A DNA stretch of 64,000 nt. It comes from Apricaphanius iberus. Lineage: Eukaryota; Chordata; Actinopteri; Cyprinodontiformes; Aphaniidae. The notes under the pieces were generated by a model that saw only the letters and a program-made list of their open reading frames with translations, did not search any database and had not been told where the DNA came from. Position numbers and translations under genes: made by a program. Positions 49,160 through 62,259 of the stretch are shown here, piece after piece. Position 1 is the stretch's first letter. Every line of letters begins with the position of its first letter. The DNA is taken from NCBI GenBank assembly GCA_028564705.1, contig JAPXFQ010002669.1:1178001-1242000 (forward strand), read 5' to 3'.

Positions 49160-51550
49160 CCTACTCCATCTAAATGTGCATGTAGCACACGATAATGGCG
49201 AATCTCTGCTTGTAGTAAAAATGCTAATTCAGAACTTTGGCAGCATTCACAGAGACATAATTTGAGCAATAGCAGAACCATCTTGCCCAACAGGGGGTAA
49301 CAGAATGGTTTTACCAGGATTTTAATATCATGTAGCTACTTTACATGGAGGCTTTCGATATTCGACTAAAAAACACTCAACCGCATCAACATGTTTTTCT
49401 ACATTAGCTGATGAATTCTTCAGTCGTGCAACTAAAGAAAAAGTGCTGTTATTTCAGCTCCTTACATGCGCAATGATTTGAAAGAAAAGTTGAGTGATAA
49501 AATGCATTAAAGAGAAATCTGTTTTTATTTATATTTAAATAGTTTCTGTCTCGCCTCAGAGCAGTTGTGGTGCTTAACCAGAGCTGGTTCCAGATTGGCC
49601 TTGGTTCCATAAAAAAATGCTTTGGGCCCCAGCCATGAAGAACTAAAGTGAATAAAGAGAACAAAGAGACTGATAAAACTCTGAATCCCAGAATTCACTG
49701 CATTAACATATTTTCTATAGAAGAAGCAAGTTTAACAGCATGACCACGTGGCATCATGGTTTAACAAAGCGCTGCTGTATGCCCAGTAAGCTCTCTTTCA
49801 TGTGTCAGTTGGTACATTAGGTCTTAACTGCACTGTATAATGGACCCCCGCCTATTTGCGGTTAAGTTTTCTCAGAATTTGTTTGATAAAGTATAACTAA
49901 AACATACAACTTGGGAAACTGCAATTACTGGGTGCAACGCTGCTTGACACAGTATTAGCTGGCGTTTATGAAGAAGCCAGCACAGGAACTGCACTTATTT
50001 TCCTTGATGCTGATTGGCTGGACCTCCAAGAGCAGAGATAAGGAACACTGTAGATATTAGCTTTTGAAATTGCACTAAGACCGTTTCCACTGTGCATATT
50101 AAAGCAGTTTAAGGTTTATTTGGTGCAGGAAATATTTAAAAAGGCAGTTCTAAGTGTTTTTAGACCGGGGTCCAAGTATATGGGTTTTAACTATTTGCGG
50201 AGATTGTGATTCGTAACCCCCACGAATACCATGGCCCACTGTTTTCAGTCTACCGTTTCACCAACTTATGACTGTATTAATAGTGATACTGTCTCTGTTT
50301 GATAACATCAACGAAGCTGTCCTCCTTTGTCCTGATAGAAGACGAACAGTTCCTCGACAGGCTCCCTAGATGCTTTTCCAGATGCTAGACTGGGTAACAG
50401 GACCATTGCCTTTTCTTTGTTTTTTCAAATTAACAAACACCGCCACGGCTTCCTTTATTTGTTGAAAAATCATTCCTTTTCATTAGAATGGTTTGAGTAA
50501 GAGGTTACTGTGCAGAGAAAAAAAACGTTTAGATAAAACTGTATGTTCTTTCCATTGTGTTTTTGCAGTTTTTCCACAGAAACTGCATAATAAGCATTTT
50601 TTTCTGTAAGGTTAGGGACTGCTAAATGGTCATCTTCCTCCCACAACATGAACTTACCCTGTTTGATCTGAGTTTTTCTTTCTTATCCTCTCACTAAGCT
50701 GCATAAAATAGGTTAACATAGTGTTGGAAACGTGCTAAATAATGCCAGTTATCTAGGCTGCTACTGGTAAAAGCTTAACGTTCTGTAAATGCTAATGGTA
50801 GCCATTGTGGTGTAGAGTTAGAGACGTAACTTTTTTCCATTTGGCCAAGATGTAAAGGGATTGCTAAAAAAAAAAAGCCACAGCCCTAGTTTCTTTATAG
50901 CAGCCATTTTATCAGTCTAGAATCATTTTAAACGGCCATCTTTGTAGTTTATAACTATATTCAGTCTGCATCTGAGATAGCTCAGTAAGACAATATCAAG
51001 AATCAACTGTCCAAACGGTTATATTGATCTTTAAGTAAGCAAACTATTTATTGAAACATTAAAGGAGACTGCGGCTTTTTCCTCGTGTTTATTGCTAATT
51101 GTTTTAACATATTTCAAGAGACATTTATAGATTAAATGAAAGCCTAGGATCTTGGCTTGAAATGAACTCGCCTTACTTTTTTATAATTCCTTGTGATAAA
51201 AGGTTAAAGACACCCTGACTCACTGTGACAAGACAACCTTCCTCATAATAGGCGTGTTTCCGCAATCGGAATGTCAGGGTAATTTGAACAGATCTTTTCT
51301 GACTGGATAATCTCTTCGCTCCCTCCTCTCATTCGTTGTGTCTTCATGCACAATTGGTCCTCTTAAGTAATCAGCTACAGACACCTGAAAACCACACTGT
51401 TTCAGCAGCAAGCAGTGTCACTGATCAGCGAAAAAGGCGCCCGGAACAGCAGAAAAAAAAACAACTGCATCGACTTTGTAGAAACAGGGCTTGTTGCTGT
51501 TCTTCTGTTTGATCTGACTCAATCAGTTCATTTCAGAATTCATACAGTCC
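49160..51550. other. unassigned AT-rich stretch
   Basis: No supported gene or bounded element is seen over 2.4 kb. Confidence 0.35.
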
Positions 51551-51556
51551 TATTGG

Positions 51557-52215
51557 CCAGGCCCATAGGCGTCATTTTAAACTGGGACACCGGGGACATG
51601 TCCCCAGCAATATTTATGACTGACGGGTTTGTCCCCACCAAACCTGATGCGGAAATTCTTTACCTGCACTGATCTAACAGCAAGCAAAGTTTCTGCATCA
51701 GTATCTGAACATAATTTTATTTAAATAACTCCATTTACTCATGCAGCCATGTTTCTTTCTGCTTATATACTAGGCTGCAATATTCTCTGCAGTAGATGCC
51801 ATGTTTTAAAAGACTGGTAGTCAGCTACAGGGCGGAGCCCTGCAATGTCACTAGTACCCGTTTCAAGATGGAAAAATGCAAGTAGCCTACACTGTTCCTT
51901 TGCTATAACGCGGTCCACCTTTCGCTACTTCGCTGTTTCATGAATTTTTTTAATGGTAATATTTAAATGATTTCTTTACAGCGCACTAACGCACATTGTG
52001 TTCTGTGTCCTAAATGATTGGAAGCAGTTGTGAATCTCCTCCTGTCATGTCTCCTGCGCTTCCCAAATTGATCATGTCTGGTTATAATAATCTTCTCATC
52101 CAGACAAAAAAAGCAGAACAAATGACTGCCGATAATTATGTTCCTCACTAGGACACACCAGTTCTGAAACCTTCAATGGAGAAAGACGCACCTGATGTCA
52201 CAGTATTGCATATTA

Positions 52216-52254
<39 letters not shown>

Positions 52255-53186
52255 TTAAATCTACTAAGGTTTGAGTATTAAAACTAGTGAGAAATGTGAG
52301 TAAATGTTAATGTATGTCTGGGAAAGTGTAGAAAAGTGTGTGGCGAGGCGTTTTACAGCCTTAAAACAATAACTGTAAAAAAGTTGGAAGAAAATCAAAA
52401 AGGAAAATAACTTGATCCATTAGTAAAAGTAAATTATAGTGCAGTGAACTATTAGTCTTTCTTTATTTGGATACTGCTGCTGAAATTTATATTGTGCAGA
52501 AATCACTGCGCAGAAAGCAAACACTTTCCACAGTACCCGGATTTACTTGATTTTTCATTTCTGAATCGCTGAAAGCGCTGGATAGATAGCGACAGCATTG
52601 CGTCATCAGCGCAACTTTGGGAAAAACTTCCCTCCTGCTCCCTCCAAACAACATATGAACATTTTCCTCTTTGGGACTCTTAAACAAAACATTACAACAA
52701 CAATATTGTCTCACTCCCAGTCCACTTGCATTAAATAAGCTTCTCCCCGGAGTCGTGAAATTTAATTTTTATTTTATTTTTTCACCTGAAGCAACTTTAT
52801 GCAGCTCACCCTGTCAGCTGTAAGTTAAATTTGAAGTTTCTACACACAGAAAAGTGTTGGGGATGCAAAAGGAACACGTTTTATTGCTGTGCATTCTTTT
52901 GGTGCGAGTCCATATAACGTCCAAAATTGTTATTTGTGCTAATTCTTCCAAACCAAAAGCCTATTGTTGATGATGTTTAAAAAACAGTTAAACCTATGGC
53001 TTAACTTGTATTGATTTAATAAATATTTAATTTCACCAGATTTATACACTGCAGTGAATATTGTAATAAAACATGAAATAAATTAATACTTAGAGGCTAA
53101 ATAAATATTTAATAACTGTCCCCAGCAATTATATAACCGCATTCAAGTTTATAACTACCATCCCCGGCGCCCTTGGCCTGGCCACA
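51557..53186. mobile_element. possible DNA element with GTCCCCAGCAAT ends
   Basis: The left side has GGCCAGGCCCATAGGCG and, 45 bases on, TGTCCCCAGCAATAT. The right side reversed has GGCCAGGCCAAGGGCG and then ATTGCTGGGGACAG in its other orientation, so the termini share a short inverted repeat, GGCCAGGCC. The interior holds an (AT)n run at 52219-52252 and no transposase. Ends and class are uncertain. Confidence 0.35.
52219..52252. repeat. (AT)n microsatellite
   Basis: About 34 bases of alternating TA. Confidence 0.9.
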
Positions 53187-53199
53187 TGAAGTGAAGACA

Positions 53200-55170
53200 C
53201 ACGGGTATCGGGACGTTTGTAAATTAAATATTTAGATTGCTATGTTTATTTGAAACTGTGACATTTACAAATAAAGACATAATCCAGACAAAAATTTAGA
53301 AAATGAAGCCTCTTTTTTTAATGAGAGGCTAAATAATACAAATTATTACTGTTAATTTTTGACTCTGTAACTTTATGAACGGCATCCCATACAAAATAAC
53401 TTCTATTGATGTTTCCCGCTCCTGATTCGTTTAAGGACAAGATACAAAAGTAAAGTTATTCTCACAAAGTCAAACAGGAGCTATCGATGAATTTAACTAT
53501 CAGCAAACTGTTTTACCGCCGGTTTAATAATCCTGACTACTACACATGCAGCAGATGCAACTTTAATCTATGTTATGCTTTGATTGATATACTTGTGTCG
53601 TGATTCTTTTCAATTTAACCTTTTTTTTCAGCATGGGATTAAGCAAATGCCCATTTTCTATTTTTTTTTTTCTTCTATAAAAGATGAAAATATCGTTGTC
53701 TTTAAAATGACAACAGTGTTTACTGTTGTCCCCCTCATAAACACGACCTAACCTGACCTAGGCTGGCACTGCATAGATCAGGGTGAAGAAGTGAACGCTA
53801 CAGTAGGCTACAGATTAAACTAGATCACCTTGGCATGAACTTTAATTTGGCTCTTGCAGTGTTTGCTCCAAGTCGCCACATGCAGCCACAGTAAAGCCTG
53901 GAATCGCAGCACTGATTTTTTTTCCCCACTGAAATACAGTATGATCTTGAGTAAAAATGACAATTCATTGTGGATGGAAGTATCCATAATATAAATGTTC
54001 TCTTCCCTTCCAGTTGATTTTTTGCAAGGTTTTCCCTCCTTTTTTTTGGTCTATATCTGTGAGTTGAAAGTTTCATTTATAATAGTTTATGTCCCATGAT
54101 GCACTCGGGCTGCAGGAGCATCTGTCACCGGGGGAGTGGACATTAGAACGAATTTGTCATTTGCTTTAATCCTGGCGTCGAACAGAGACATGTCAAGAGA
54201 GGCGCAGACATACAAGTGGAAAGATGATGAGGAGAGAGTGACGGCAAGGATGAAGAGGAAGAGGACACGAAGGAGGAGGAGGAAGAGCGAGACAGTAATC
54301 CTGTCTAATTCACTTAGTGTTGCGCTGAGGGAGCAGGACACTAAGAGGATTTGGGACATTCTCCAAATTAGATCAGCAAGAATAACAAACTGCAAGGAAA
54401 GCTGGAATAGAGGAACTCTGGGCCACACCGGGAGAGGTGGCACATGGGAAGCGCTGCGCGAGGGACGGCGGGACATTATATAGAGGGAGCAGATTTTACC
54501 ACTCTGAGTCATTCGTCGGGGTACCAGCACCCAGACATCAAAACTGCACCTGCTGGCTAAAGAATCTGATTACAATCTGTGTTCAATACTCAGAACACCA
54601 AGTACACCAATAATCCCGACAACCGCTTCAGTCAAACATATTAATCTGTGGCCCTGAATGCTGACTTTTACCATTAGAGATATTAACTAGGTGTTAAGTT
54701 GTAAGCTGCGGTAAAGCCCTGAGCATAAGTGTAAACTGAGGTTGACAGTGCTGGTTGATCCATTCATAGTGTAATACTGATCCTGTTACCACTACCAGCT
54801 GCAAATCACTCAAACCCTACTTACGCTGCAGGGCTATGTGATTCAGCCGGCCCACAAATCGTATTTAATGATTAGCGCAAACTATCGTGGACGATCAACA
54901 TGCCGCTAATTTATCTCCTGCTAAAACTTATTAAACACCTCTGACTCATAACTACATTTTATTTAAAGTGAAACTAGATTGTTTTTACATGAGTTGGAAC
55001 TATATACAGAAAGGGTGTGTCATACTTCTAGAAGTCTCAAGGAAATAGTGCAAAAAATTTTTTTAAGAATTTAGCTTGTTGTCTGCAGTGCTTTAATTAC
55101 CTTAATTTGACCTATAAGTATTAGTTTTCAGTGAAGGTGAGTAAGTAAGGCATATATCTTCAGGACCCCC
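53200..55170. other. unassigned, with a moderately GC-rich patch at 54.1-54.5 kb
   Basis: Open frames of 115 (plus, 54136..54483) and 147 codons (minus, 54087..54530) overlap in opposite directions. The plus frame is basic (KRKRTRRRRRK). No domain, splice pattern or homologue is recognised, so neither is called as a gene. Confidence 0.3.
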
Positions 55171-55179
55171 TGTATGTTA

Positions 55180-56697
55180 TGTGTCACGATGGAGTTGAAG
55201 AGGCATCATCCACCTGCTTTAACAAACTTACTGTCATCTGGACAAAGCAGGCAACACTCTGGGAATCAGTCTTTGTTTTCTCCAGTGCATTTAACACAGT
55301 TCAACTTGATTTGCTTTGTCAGAAACTCCAGGATACACAGGTGGAGGCCTCAACATTCACCCCGATCCATGACTACCTGTAAACACCACAGGTTGTGAGG
55401 CTGAGTACTCTCCCTATGTCACGGTAGGGTGTTTGCATTCAGAATGACAGGTCCAGTTCCAGGCAGGGAGGGAGTTCAAGTCTGTGATTGGTCAGCACAC
55501 TACTTCTTTTGGATTCATCAGCAGCACCCCCAGTGCTAACGATATCTAGCAGCAGAAATGGAGCAAATCTAAATATGTCGGCATGGTGGCCTAGTAATGT
55601 TAAGTTACATACACAAGGTCCTAGGTCTAAATCAAAGCATGGGTTCTTTCTACAGGGTTCTTGGATCTTCTATAACCTATGCTGATGACACTCAGCTTTA
55701 TATGTGTTGAACCCATCCAAAACCTCAATAAATGCATTGAACAAATTAACAGCTGGATGTCCCACAATTGAACAAAAACAAAACTGAAGTACTAATCTTT
55801 GGATCCAAAAAAGATTGACTACATATCAGTAATCAACTTAAACAGGGTCAGCTTTCTATAAACTGAGGAACATTTCCAGGGTTAAAGGACTGATGAAACA
55901 AGGAGACCTAGAAAAATTAATCCATGCATTTACTTCTTACTGGTTTAATTACTGTAACAGTATCTTCACAGGTCTACCTAATAAATCAATCAGACAGCTG
56001 CAGCTGATTCAGAACGCTGCTGCTCGTGTTCTCAATAGAACCAGGAAAGTAGAACACATCACCACAGCTCTAAAGTCCTTCCACTGGCTCCCTGTAGCTC
56101 AGAGAATAGACTTCAAAGTGCTTTTATTAGTCTATAAATCATTGAATGGGTTAGCAGCAGAGTACATTAGAGATCTGCTATCATGGTTGAAACCATCCAG
56201 ATCACTCAGGTCCTCCAGCTCTAGTTTACTGATCATCCCCAGAACTAGAACCAAGCGTGGGGAAGCAGCTTCAGTTTCTCTGCTCCCCATATCTGGAACA
56301 AACTACCGGGAGAATGCAAAACTGCAGAGACACTGAACTCTTTTAAGTCTAAAATTAAAACTTACCTATTTAGACTCGCCGATGAGTAACTGTTTTTACT
56401 TGCTTGTTTACAATTTTCACACGAATTATAGTCTTGATTACTGCAAATGCTTTCTTGTGGGTTTTTTTTTTGTTGAATTAAGAACTGTGAGCTTTTCAGC
56501 GAGATCAGTTAGTGTATAAAAACTGTTTTTACCTGCTTGTCCTTACATTGTTGTAATGTCTTTATCATTGTCTTATTGAAATTGCTTTCTTGTATTTTAA
56601 TCATCAAATTGATTTATGCTGTGTTCCAATTTTAATCATGTAAAGCACCTTGAATTGCCTTGTGTTGAAAGTGTGCTATACATATAAATTTGCCTTG
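55180..56697 (+). pseudogene. L2-like LINE copy, RT and C-terminal part, decayed
   Basis: The order along the plus strand is FSSAFNTVQLDLLCQK (about 55275), then a damaged middle, then from about 55893 KQGDLEKLIHAFTSYW, LPNKSIRQLQLIQNAAAR, LKSFHWLPVAQRIDFKV, SLNGLAAEYIRDLLSW and LLIIPRTRTKRGEAA. The tail (56650-56697) has CTTGAATTGCCTTGTG and TTGCCTTGCC. The RT core is mostly missing and several frameshifts occur, so it is dead. The best open piece is 147 codons (55893..56336). Confidence 0.88.
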
Positions 56698-56983
56698 CCT
56701 TCTCCCTGTGCATGTGTGGATTGTCTCTGGGTACTCTAGCCTTCTCCTACAGTAAAAGACATGACTATAAATATGTACTGTATCTCTAGTTTACCCATAA
56801 GCGAGAGTTTAGGTGGCGCATGGTTGTCTTTCTGTCTTGCCCTGCAACGGACTGGTGTCCTGCCCAGGGTGTAAACTGCCTTCCCCCATGATCCTACACA
56901 GATAGGCAGGTATAGACAGTGGATGAACGGATGGAGCCAGGCAGCTGTGGTACAAGACCAGCAAGAAGACGGCAAGGTAGGAC

Positions 56984-57475
56984 GAGGCAATTTTATTTGT
57001 TTAGCACACTTTCAACACAAGGCAATTCAAGATGCTTTACATGATTACAAAAAAATTGAAAATTAAAACATATAATCAGTACAAGAAAGCTTAAACAAAC
57101 ATTTGTTATCAAATTACAATATTAAAATATAAGAAAGCATGGACAATAAAACAATTCCATTTAGCATTTTAACTAAATTACAGCAATTGAGTGGGAGCAA
57201 TAATGGGATAAGTTACTCATAAGCAAGTCTAAATAGGTAGGTTTCTATTTTGGATTTAAAAGACTTCCGTGTCTCTGCAGTTTTTGCAGCTGCTTCTCCC
57301 TGTTTGGTTCTGGTTCTAGGGACGATCAGAAGACTAGAACCGGAGGATCTTAGTGATCTTGGTGATAGAAGGCTGACCTTTTTATTGCCTTAATGTGACC
57401 TTGGAGGTTCAGGTCTGAGTCAATTATTACATCTAGATTTGAGGCCTGGTTGGTAGTTTGTAGATCCATAAGGAG
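56984..57475 (-). repeat. L2-like LINE 3' part, minus strand
   Basis: The plus strand starts GAGGCAATTTTATTTG and carries TAGCACACTTTCAACAC, the reversed LINE tail. It continues with reversed LLI(I/V)PRTR and AITLIQ-type pieces to about 57475 (CCTGGTTGGTAGTTTGTAG). It is deleted relative to the 24.6-kb copy. Confidence 0.75.
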
Positions 57476-57559
57476 AAACGTTGTCATGGATTGGTTACAA
57501 TTGTGCTTTTAGTATTTCTCCAAGCACTATTGCCTTGCAGTCTGAGCTCTTAAAGCGGG

Positions 57560-58515
57560 ATTTTATTCATCTTTTTATGTCATCCTTTAATGGTTTTTAA
57601 GTGTCTTAATGGTCTTGGGCCTTCTTATCTTTTAGAAATGCTTTTACCATATGAACCCTCGCGGTCTCTCCGCTCCTCTGGCAGCCGTCTCCTTATCATT
57701 TCCAAAGTCAGGACACGGACTCATGGTGAGGCGTCCTTCCATTATTATGGCCCTCACCTCTGGAACAGGCTGCCGGAGGACCTCAGGGCTGCAGAGAACG
57801 TTCATGTTTTTAAGAGCGGGCTCAAGCCTCGCCTTTTTAACCGAGCTTTTAACTGATTTTTATGATGATAACTGATTATTATTTATTAATATCTATTTTA
57901 TCGCTCTTCATGTTTGATTTGATTTAATTTTTTTTAAAGTTTTTAACTGATTATTATTTATTCTGTATCTGCTTTACACTTTTATCTGATCATATCTTAT
58001 CATTCTCTTATATTTTAAGATTTGGGATGCTATCAGTCTCAACACTTTTATCAGTATTTTAATACTTAATCTAATTTTCTACTGATTATTTTAATATTTT
58101 AACTTCTTATTTTAATTTTCCTTCCAGTGTTTCCCCTTTGGGAGCCCTTTGCATCGGGAGCTGTTGTCGGCTGTGGCTGCCTGGGTGCTCTCCAGTTAGT
58201 GCCTGGGTGGAGGTGGGGGTACCATCCCTCCCTCCTCTGGGCGCCCTGGGTCAGAGCCTTGGCTGCTGCAGTTGATCTGCTGCTGCCGATGCAGATGGCT
58301 CCCATGATGGCGTTTCCTGAAAAAAACCTTGGCTGTTAGGTTAATTGGTCTCTCTTGATTGCCCTTGGGTGTGTGTGCATGGTTGTTTGTCCTGTCTGTC
58401 TCTCTGATGGACTGCCGGTCTGTCCAGGGTGTATCATTGACCGCTGGAGATAGGCACAAGGCTCCCCGTGACCTCCTGAGGATAAGTGGTATAGAAAATG
58501 GATATTGCATGGAAG
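57560..58515 (+). pseudogene. second L2/CR1-like LINE family, 3' end
   Basis: A frame at 57590-57856 encodes FKCLNGLGPSYLLEMLLPY, SRSLRSSGSRLLIISKVR and GPHLWNRLPEDLRAAENVHV, then FKSGLKPRLF and a stop, the normal end of ORF2. The wording differs from the 55-kb family. The 3' tail at about 58400-58510 has CTGTCCAGGGTGTATC and CTGGAGATAGGCACAAGG, then GGATAAGTGGTATAGAAAATG. Confidence 0.82.
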
Positions 58516-58639
58516 AAACACATCAGCTGCCTGTTGCGCCTATGGACTCAGCACTGCCCCTATCAGTGTGGAATGATATTTTGTACCTCACTCTTCATAT
58601 TTTCTCTGCACATGTACGTCACACACACATATTATAAAT

Positions 58640-59490
58640 ATTAGAAAGGCTGTAGAAGATCAGTGTACGTAGCACATGGGTAATAAAACATGTATTTTGG
58701 TGATACAAAGAGACAGCAGTGAAGGCAGCTAGCTGCCATCAGAGCAGAGGCATACCACACCCCGCACTTTTTCTGTATATACAGGTTCTCGATCCGATAC
58801 TTCTATAGTTAAAATGTAAAAAAGAATAAAGAAGAATAAAGAAACAGATCCAGGATGTTCCTTTTTTCATTCAACTTATTTTACCATTCGACAATTGTGT
58901 TAACAAGCAGAGCATGTCTGTGAGGTAGCTTGAACAATCAAGTAGCCTAAACATTATAAAGTTTTGGAATTTACCAGTACAAATAGTCTAATATAAAAAC
59001 AAATAGCACCTAAACTTAAATAAGCTTAAAAATGAGAACGTATATACATATCAGGGGTCATGTTAACCAACGTTTTTTTTGTTATTTGACCTTTTTTTTG
59101 TTTATAACAGTGATGGAAAAATCCGAAGGCTGTCAGTAATTTTTACAGATTTGTATTGACATAGACCATTTGTTGCAGATGCACAGCTACTTTCAATTTT
59201 ATGCACAGATTCCAGGTAATTAAATCAAGTAAAGGAAAGAATCCCACACACTTTGATCAATGCAAGTCACTCACTGGGAGCTGAATGCATGTTGAAGAAT
59301 TTCTGAGACTTAGGAGTGTGGCTGTAGCCTTTGCGGCTGGTTAGACGCACTACGATTTGTGTGAAAAAAACACCAGTGCCAACTAGTGGCGCCTGCTGCT
59401 GCTATCCTCCCGCAGGCTGTTCTGCCACTAAAGCGTAGGTTACGGATCAGTGAACTGTTCCTTTAGAGTCTTTTGGACTTCTGGTCGGTT
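58640..59490. other. unassigned stretch
   Basis: No supported feature is seen before the hAT relic. Confidence 0.35.
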
Positions 59491-59494
59491 TAAT

Positions 59495-59725
59495 TGGAGA
59501 AATGCTTCCTCATTTTAAAACTTTGGCTGAAGTTTTACTTCCAGACTCCAGTGTGGCAGCAAAACGTGGATTCAGCCTCCAGACCAACATCTAAATCCCA
59601 ATTAGAAGTCATCTGTCTGAGGCAAAAATACAGAACCTCATGACAGTACCCTCTGCAGCAGTATCACTATTTGATTACATACAAATGGACATCCATTACA
59701 GTTCCATGTCAACCTCTCAACTTCA
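59495..59725 (+). pseudogene. hAT transposase C-terminal relic
   Basis: The plus strand from 59502 reads MLPHFKTLAEVLLPDSSVAA (residues split here), KRGFSLQTNI, a stop, then RSHLSEAKIQNLMTV and DYIQMDIHY in the same frame. A variant of the (S/A)ERGFS....(I/L)K..LR..L....L..LM pattern marks the dimerisation region of hAT transposases and their domesticated relatives. One stop breaks it and no other exons are recognised. Confidence 0.6.
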
Positions 59726-59729
59726 CTTA

Positions 59730-60750
59730 CATGCTTTCTCTTGAAAAAGGTGTCTGTCTTCTCCCTCTTTTCTTCTGCATCTTATTGACACTGCATGACA
59801 AAAGGACAGTGATAAGCTTGGTAGTGACATGGGCGTGACAGGACTGTGACTGCTGACTGAGACTGTTAAATTTTTTCTTACTTGCTTTGAAAAGAGCTAT
59901 CGAAAAGAGATATGCAAAAAGCAAACAATCAAAAGAAAACACACAAAGGCTGCTGGCATTAATAATGTAACAATTAACTGTTTTTAAATAAAATAAGATA
60001 CGCTTTTCATTCATTGTTTGCATACCTGTTGAAGAACTACTATCATTTCTTCATTTTTGTCTCCTCCACTGGTACAATCAAACACGAGTTAAGTATCCAC
60101 AACAATATTCAGCTAATCAACAAACAATGCTCAAAATATCAAATAAACCCACAAATACACCCCTTACCATGCATATCTAACAGTCCCGGGACTTAACTGC
60201 TTTTCAACAACATAACAGGCATATGCAGGCCCCTTCATAATGAAATCCGACAGTGTACACATCAAATGTATGAAACGAGCACCTGGACATCCCCACATAA
60301 AACTGGAGTAAAAAAAAACAAATTTGAAATGTGAGTAGTCAATAGTCATTGGCACATATCGCTGTTCAGACCCTAACTACCTACTGTTGCTATAGCCACC
60401 TTTATTTTCCCAAAGAAAATTTTGGTGAGGACAAAGAGATTCTTTTTTTCTGTGAGTTCTAAAGAGACTAAGTTAGTCACACCTGCAGTGATTCTCATTG
60501 CTATGGGTCAAACCTGAGGGTGTTACCTTTACGAAGAGTCCAAACATGTTTTTATCCTCCATAGGGTTCAATTACAGCAATATTTCTGATTTGGAGAGGT
60601 CACATTATGTGATTTAGCCAAATGTCTCCACTTGGCATGACAATTTGTCCATCCTCCTTGTCAGTTGCCTGCCTACATCCTCACAATTACTTTATTCACC
60701 GTATGCCACATACATAACCAAATTTGTTCAACAAAATTCAAATTAGAAAT
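59730..60750. other. unassigned AT-rich stretch
   Basis: No supported gene or element is seen. Confidence 0.35.
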
Positions 60751-61124
60751 GACTCTAATTACGTGTCTCCATTACCTGTGTCCGGTCCGAGCTGACCCCA
60801 TTTGCAAAAAAGTTTTTTTTCAAGATCTTTAGCTCCCCAAGACCAGTGAATATATGTGTGAGGCAGAGAGAAATATGATGTCTGATTTTGTTCAAAGAAA
60901 GCATAAAATATGTTTTTGTAGTTTGCGTTACACCTTCCTCCGTAGAAATAAATTGACACAGGGCAAATGGGGACCCATCCAAGATGGTGGCCATGCTGAT
61001 ATGTCAGTATCTATGTGTCTTGTGTCTATGGTTTTAGTCTCGGGGAACGCTGATCCGTCAAAAAGAACACAGAGGACTGTTCTCGTTTTAAAATAAAATA
61101 TAAATGCAACAAACAAAGACCTAC

Positions 61125-61560
61125 AGTCTAACATGGTGGTGGTAAAGTAATGGTCTGCTGGTGCTTTACTGCTTGCGGAAGCGATGCCATGCAGTGAGTT
61201 CTACTCCGTTGCAGACAATCCTGAAGGAGAATGCCCGGTGAAATGTTTAGGATCTTAAGCTCAAGTGCACTTGGGTTGCAGCAGGACAACAACCCAAAGC
61301 CCCCCAAGACACCCACTTGTGAATGGTTTAAAAAATAATAATTAATGCTGTAGCATATCCTTAAACAGGCCCTTCATATTCTTAAACTCCTGTAGTTTGG
61401 CTTAAAATGAACAATAATTGCTAAGAAAGCGGCTAAAATTCTCCATAGCGGTGTAAAAGACTTGCACCTGACTGTCCCACATTCTTCCAGGCATTTATAT
61501 TTTCCTTTTGTATTTACTACTGTTTTTTTTTTTTTTCGTCTTACAAAAATTTGATGAAGG
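61125..61560 (+). pseudogene. decayed Tc1-like transposon
   Basis: ACATGGTGGTGGTAAAGTAATG near 61131 is the HGGGS(I/V)M region, and about 61266-61330 reads LGLQQDNNPKPPKTPTCEWF, which corresponds to the LQQDNDPKH catalytic block of Tc1 transposases. Later sequence to 61560 has the CACATTCTTCCAGG wording of a tail. It has no intact frame. Confidence 0.6.
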
Positions 61561-61789
61561 TGTGGAACGGTGAAATGTCTCAACAAGGCAAAAGCAAGAA
61601 ACCTGTAAGAGGCAAATACTTTCTACAGCACATTACATCAACATCTACTCACCACATGTGGCATAAAATCAGCAACATGGGGCTTATGTACATGCATACA
61701 AGGACTCTGAACTGCTTTTTATTGTTTTGGGGGCTTTTTGCAGCCCAAACAGAAAATGTCTGTATGATGTGCTTGATGTTGGAAAGGCT

Positions 61790-61860
61790 GCGTGTGTGTG
61801 TGTGTGTGTGCGTGTGTGTGTGTGTGTGTGTGTTTGTGAAGCGGTACGTGTGTGTGTGTA
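61790..61860. repeat. (TG)n microsatellite
   Basis: TG repeats with CG and TT interruptions over about 70 bases. Confidence 0.9.
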
Positions 61861-61861
61861 A

Positions 61862-62170
61862 TTGACTGCGTGTTTAATGCATGTGCGTTTTGGTGGCGTT
61901 GGGATTAGGAATCGATTAAGAGGAAATTGGACTGCACGCCGGGAGGGGGGTGCATGGGACGGGGAGGAAGAAGGGAGGAGGGGGAAGAGGATGGGGGCAA
62001 AGAGAGGGACGGGTGGTGGGAAGGCCAGGCAGCAGCCTGCGGCATGATTACCGTCTGCCTTTAGAACAGGCAGGCCACCAGCTTGTTTGTTGGGGATTAG
62101 GGAGAGGAAAGAAATGAATCATATTTCTAAGTCCTGAGTCCGTGTCTCTGCGCTTTACAGTCCATATGCT
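61862..62170. other. purine-rich unique stretch
   Basis: GGA and GGG-rich sequence (61930-62025) is followed by GCAGCCTGCGGCATGATTAC and a GCTGCT run near 62165. It could be a conserved non-coding segment, but I cannot show that; the open frames reflect composition. Confidence 0.3.
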
Positions 62171-62219
62171 GCTGCTGCTGCTGCTGGGGATTACAGGAGG
62201 ACACTGCCTTCGTCTGTTC

Positions 62220-62259
62220 GTCCATCCATCTATCCATCCATCCATCCATCCATCCATCT
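62220..62259. repeat. (CATC)n microsatellite
   Basis: About nine CATC units, one with CTATC. Confidence 0.9.
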
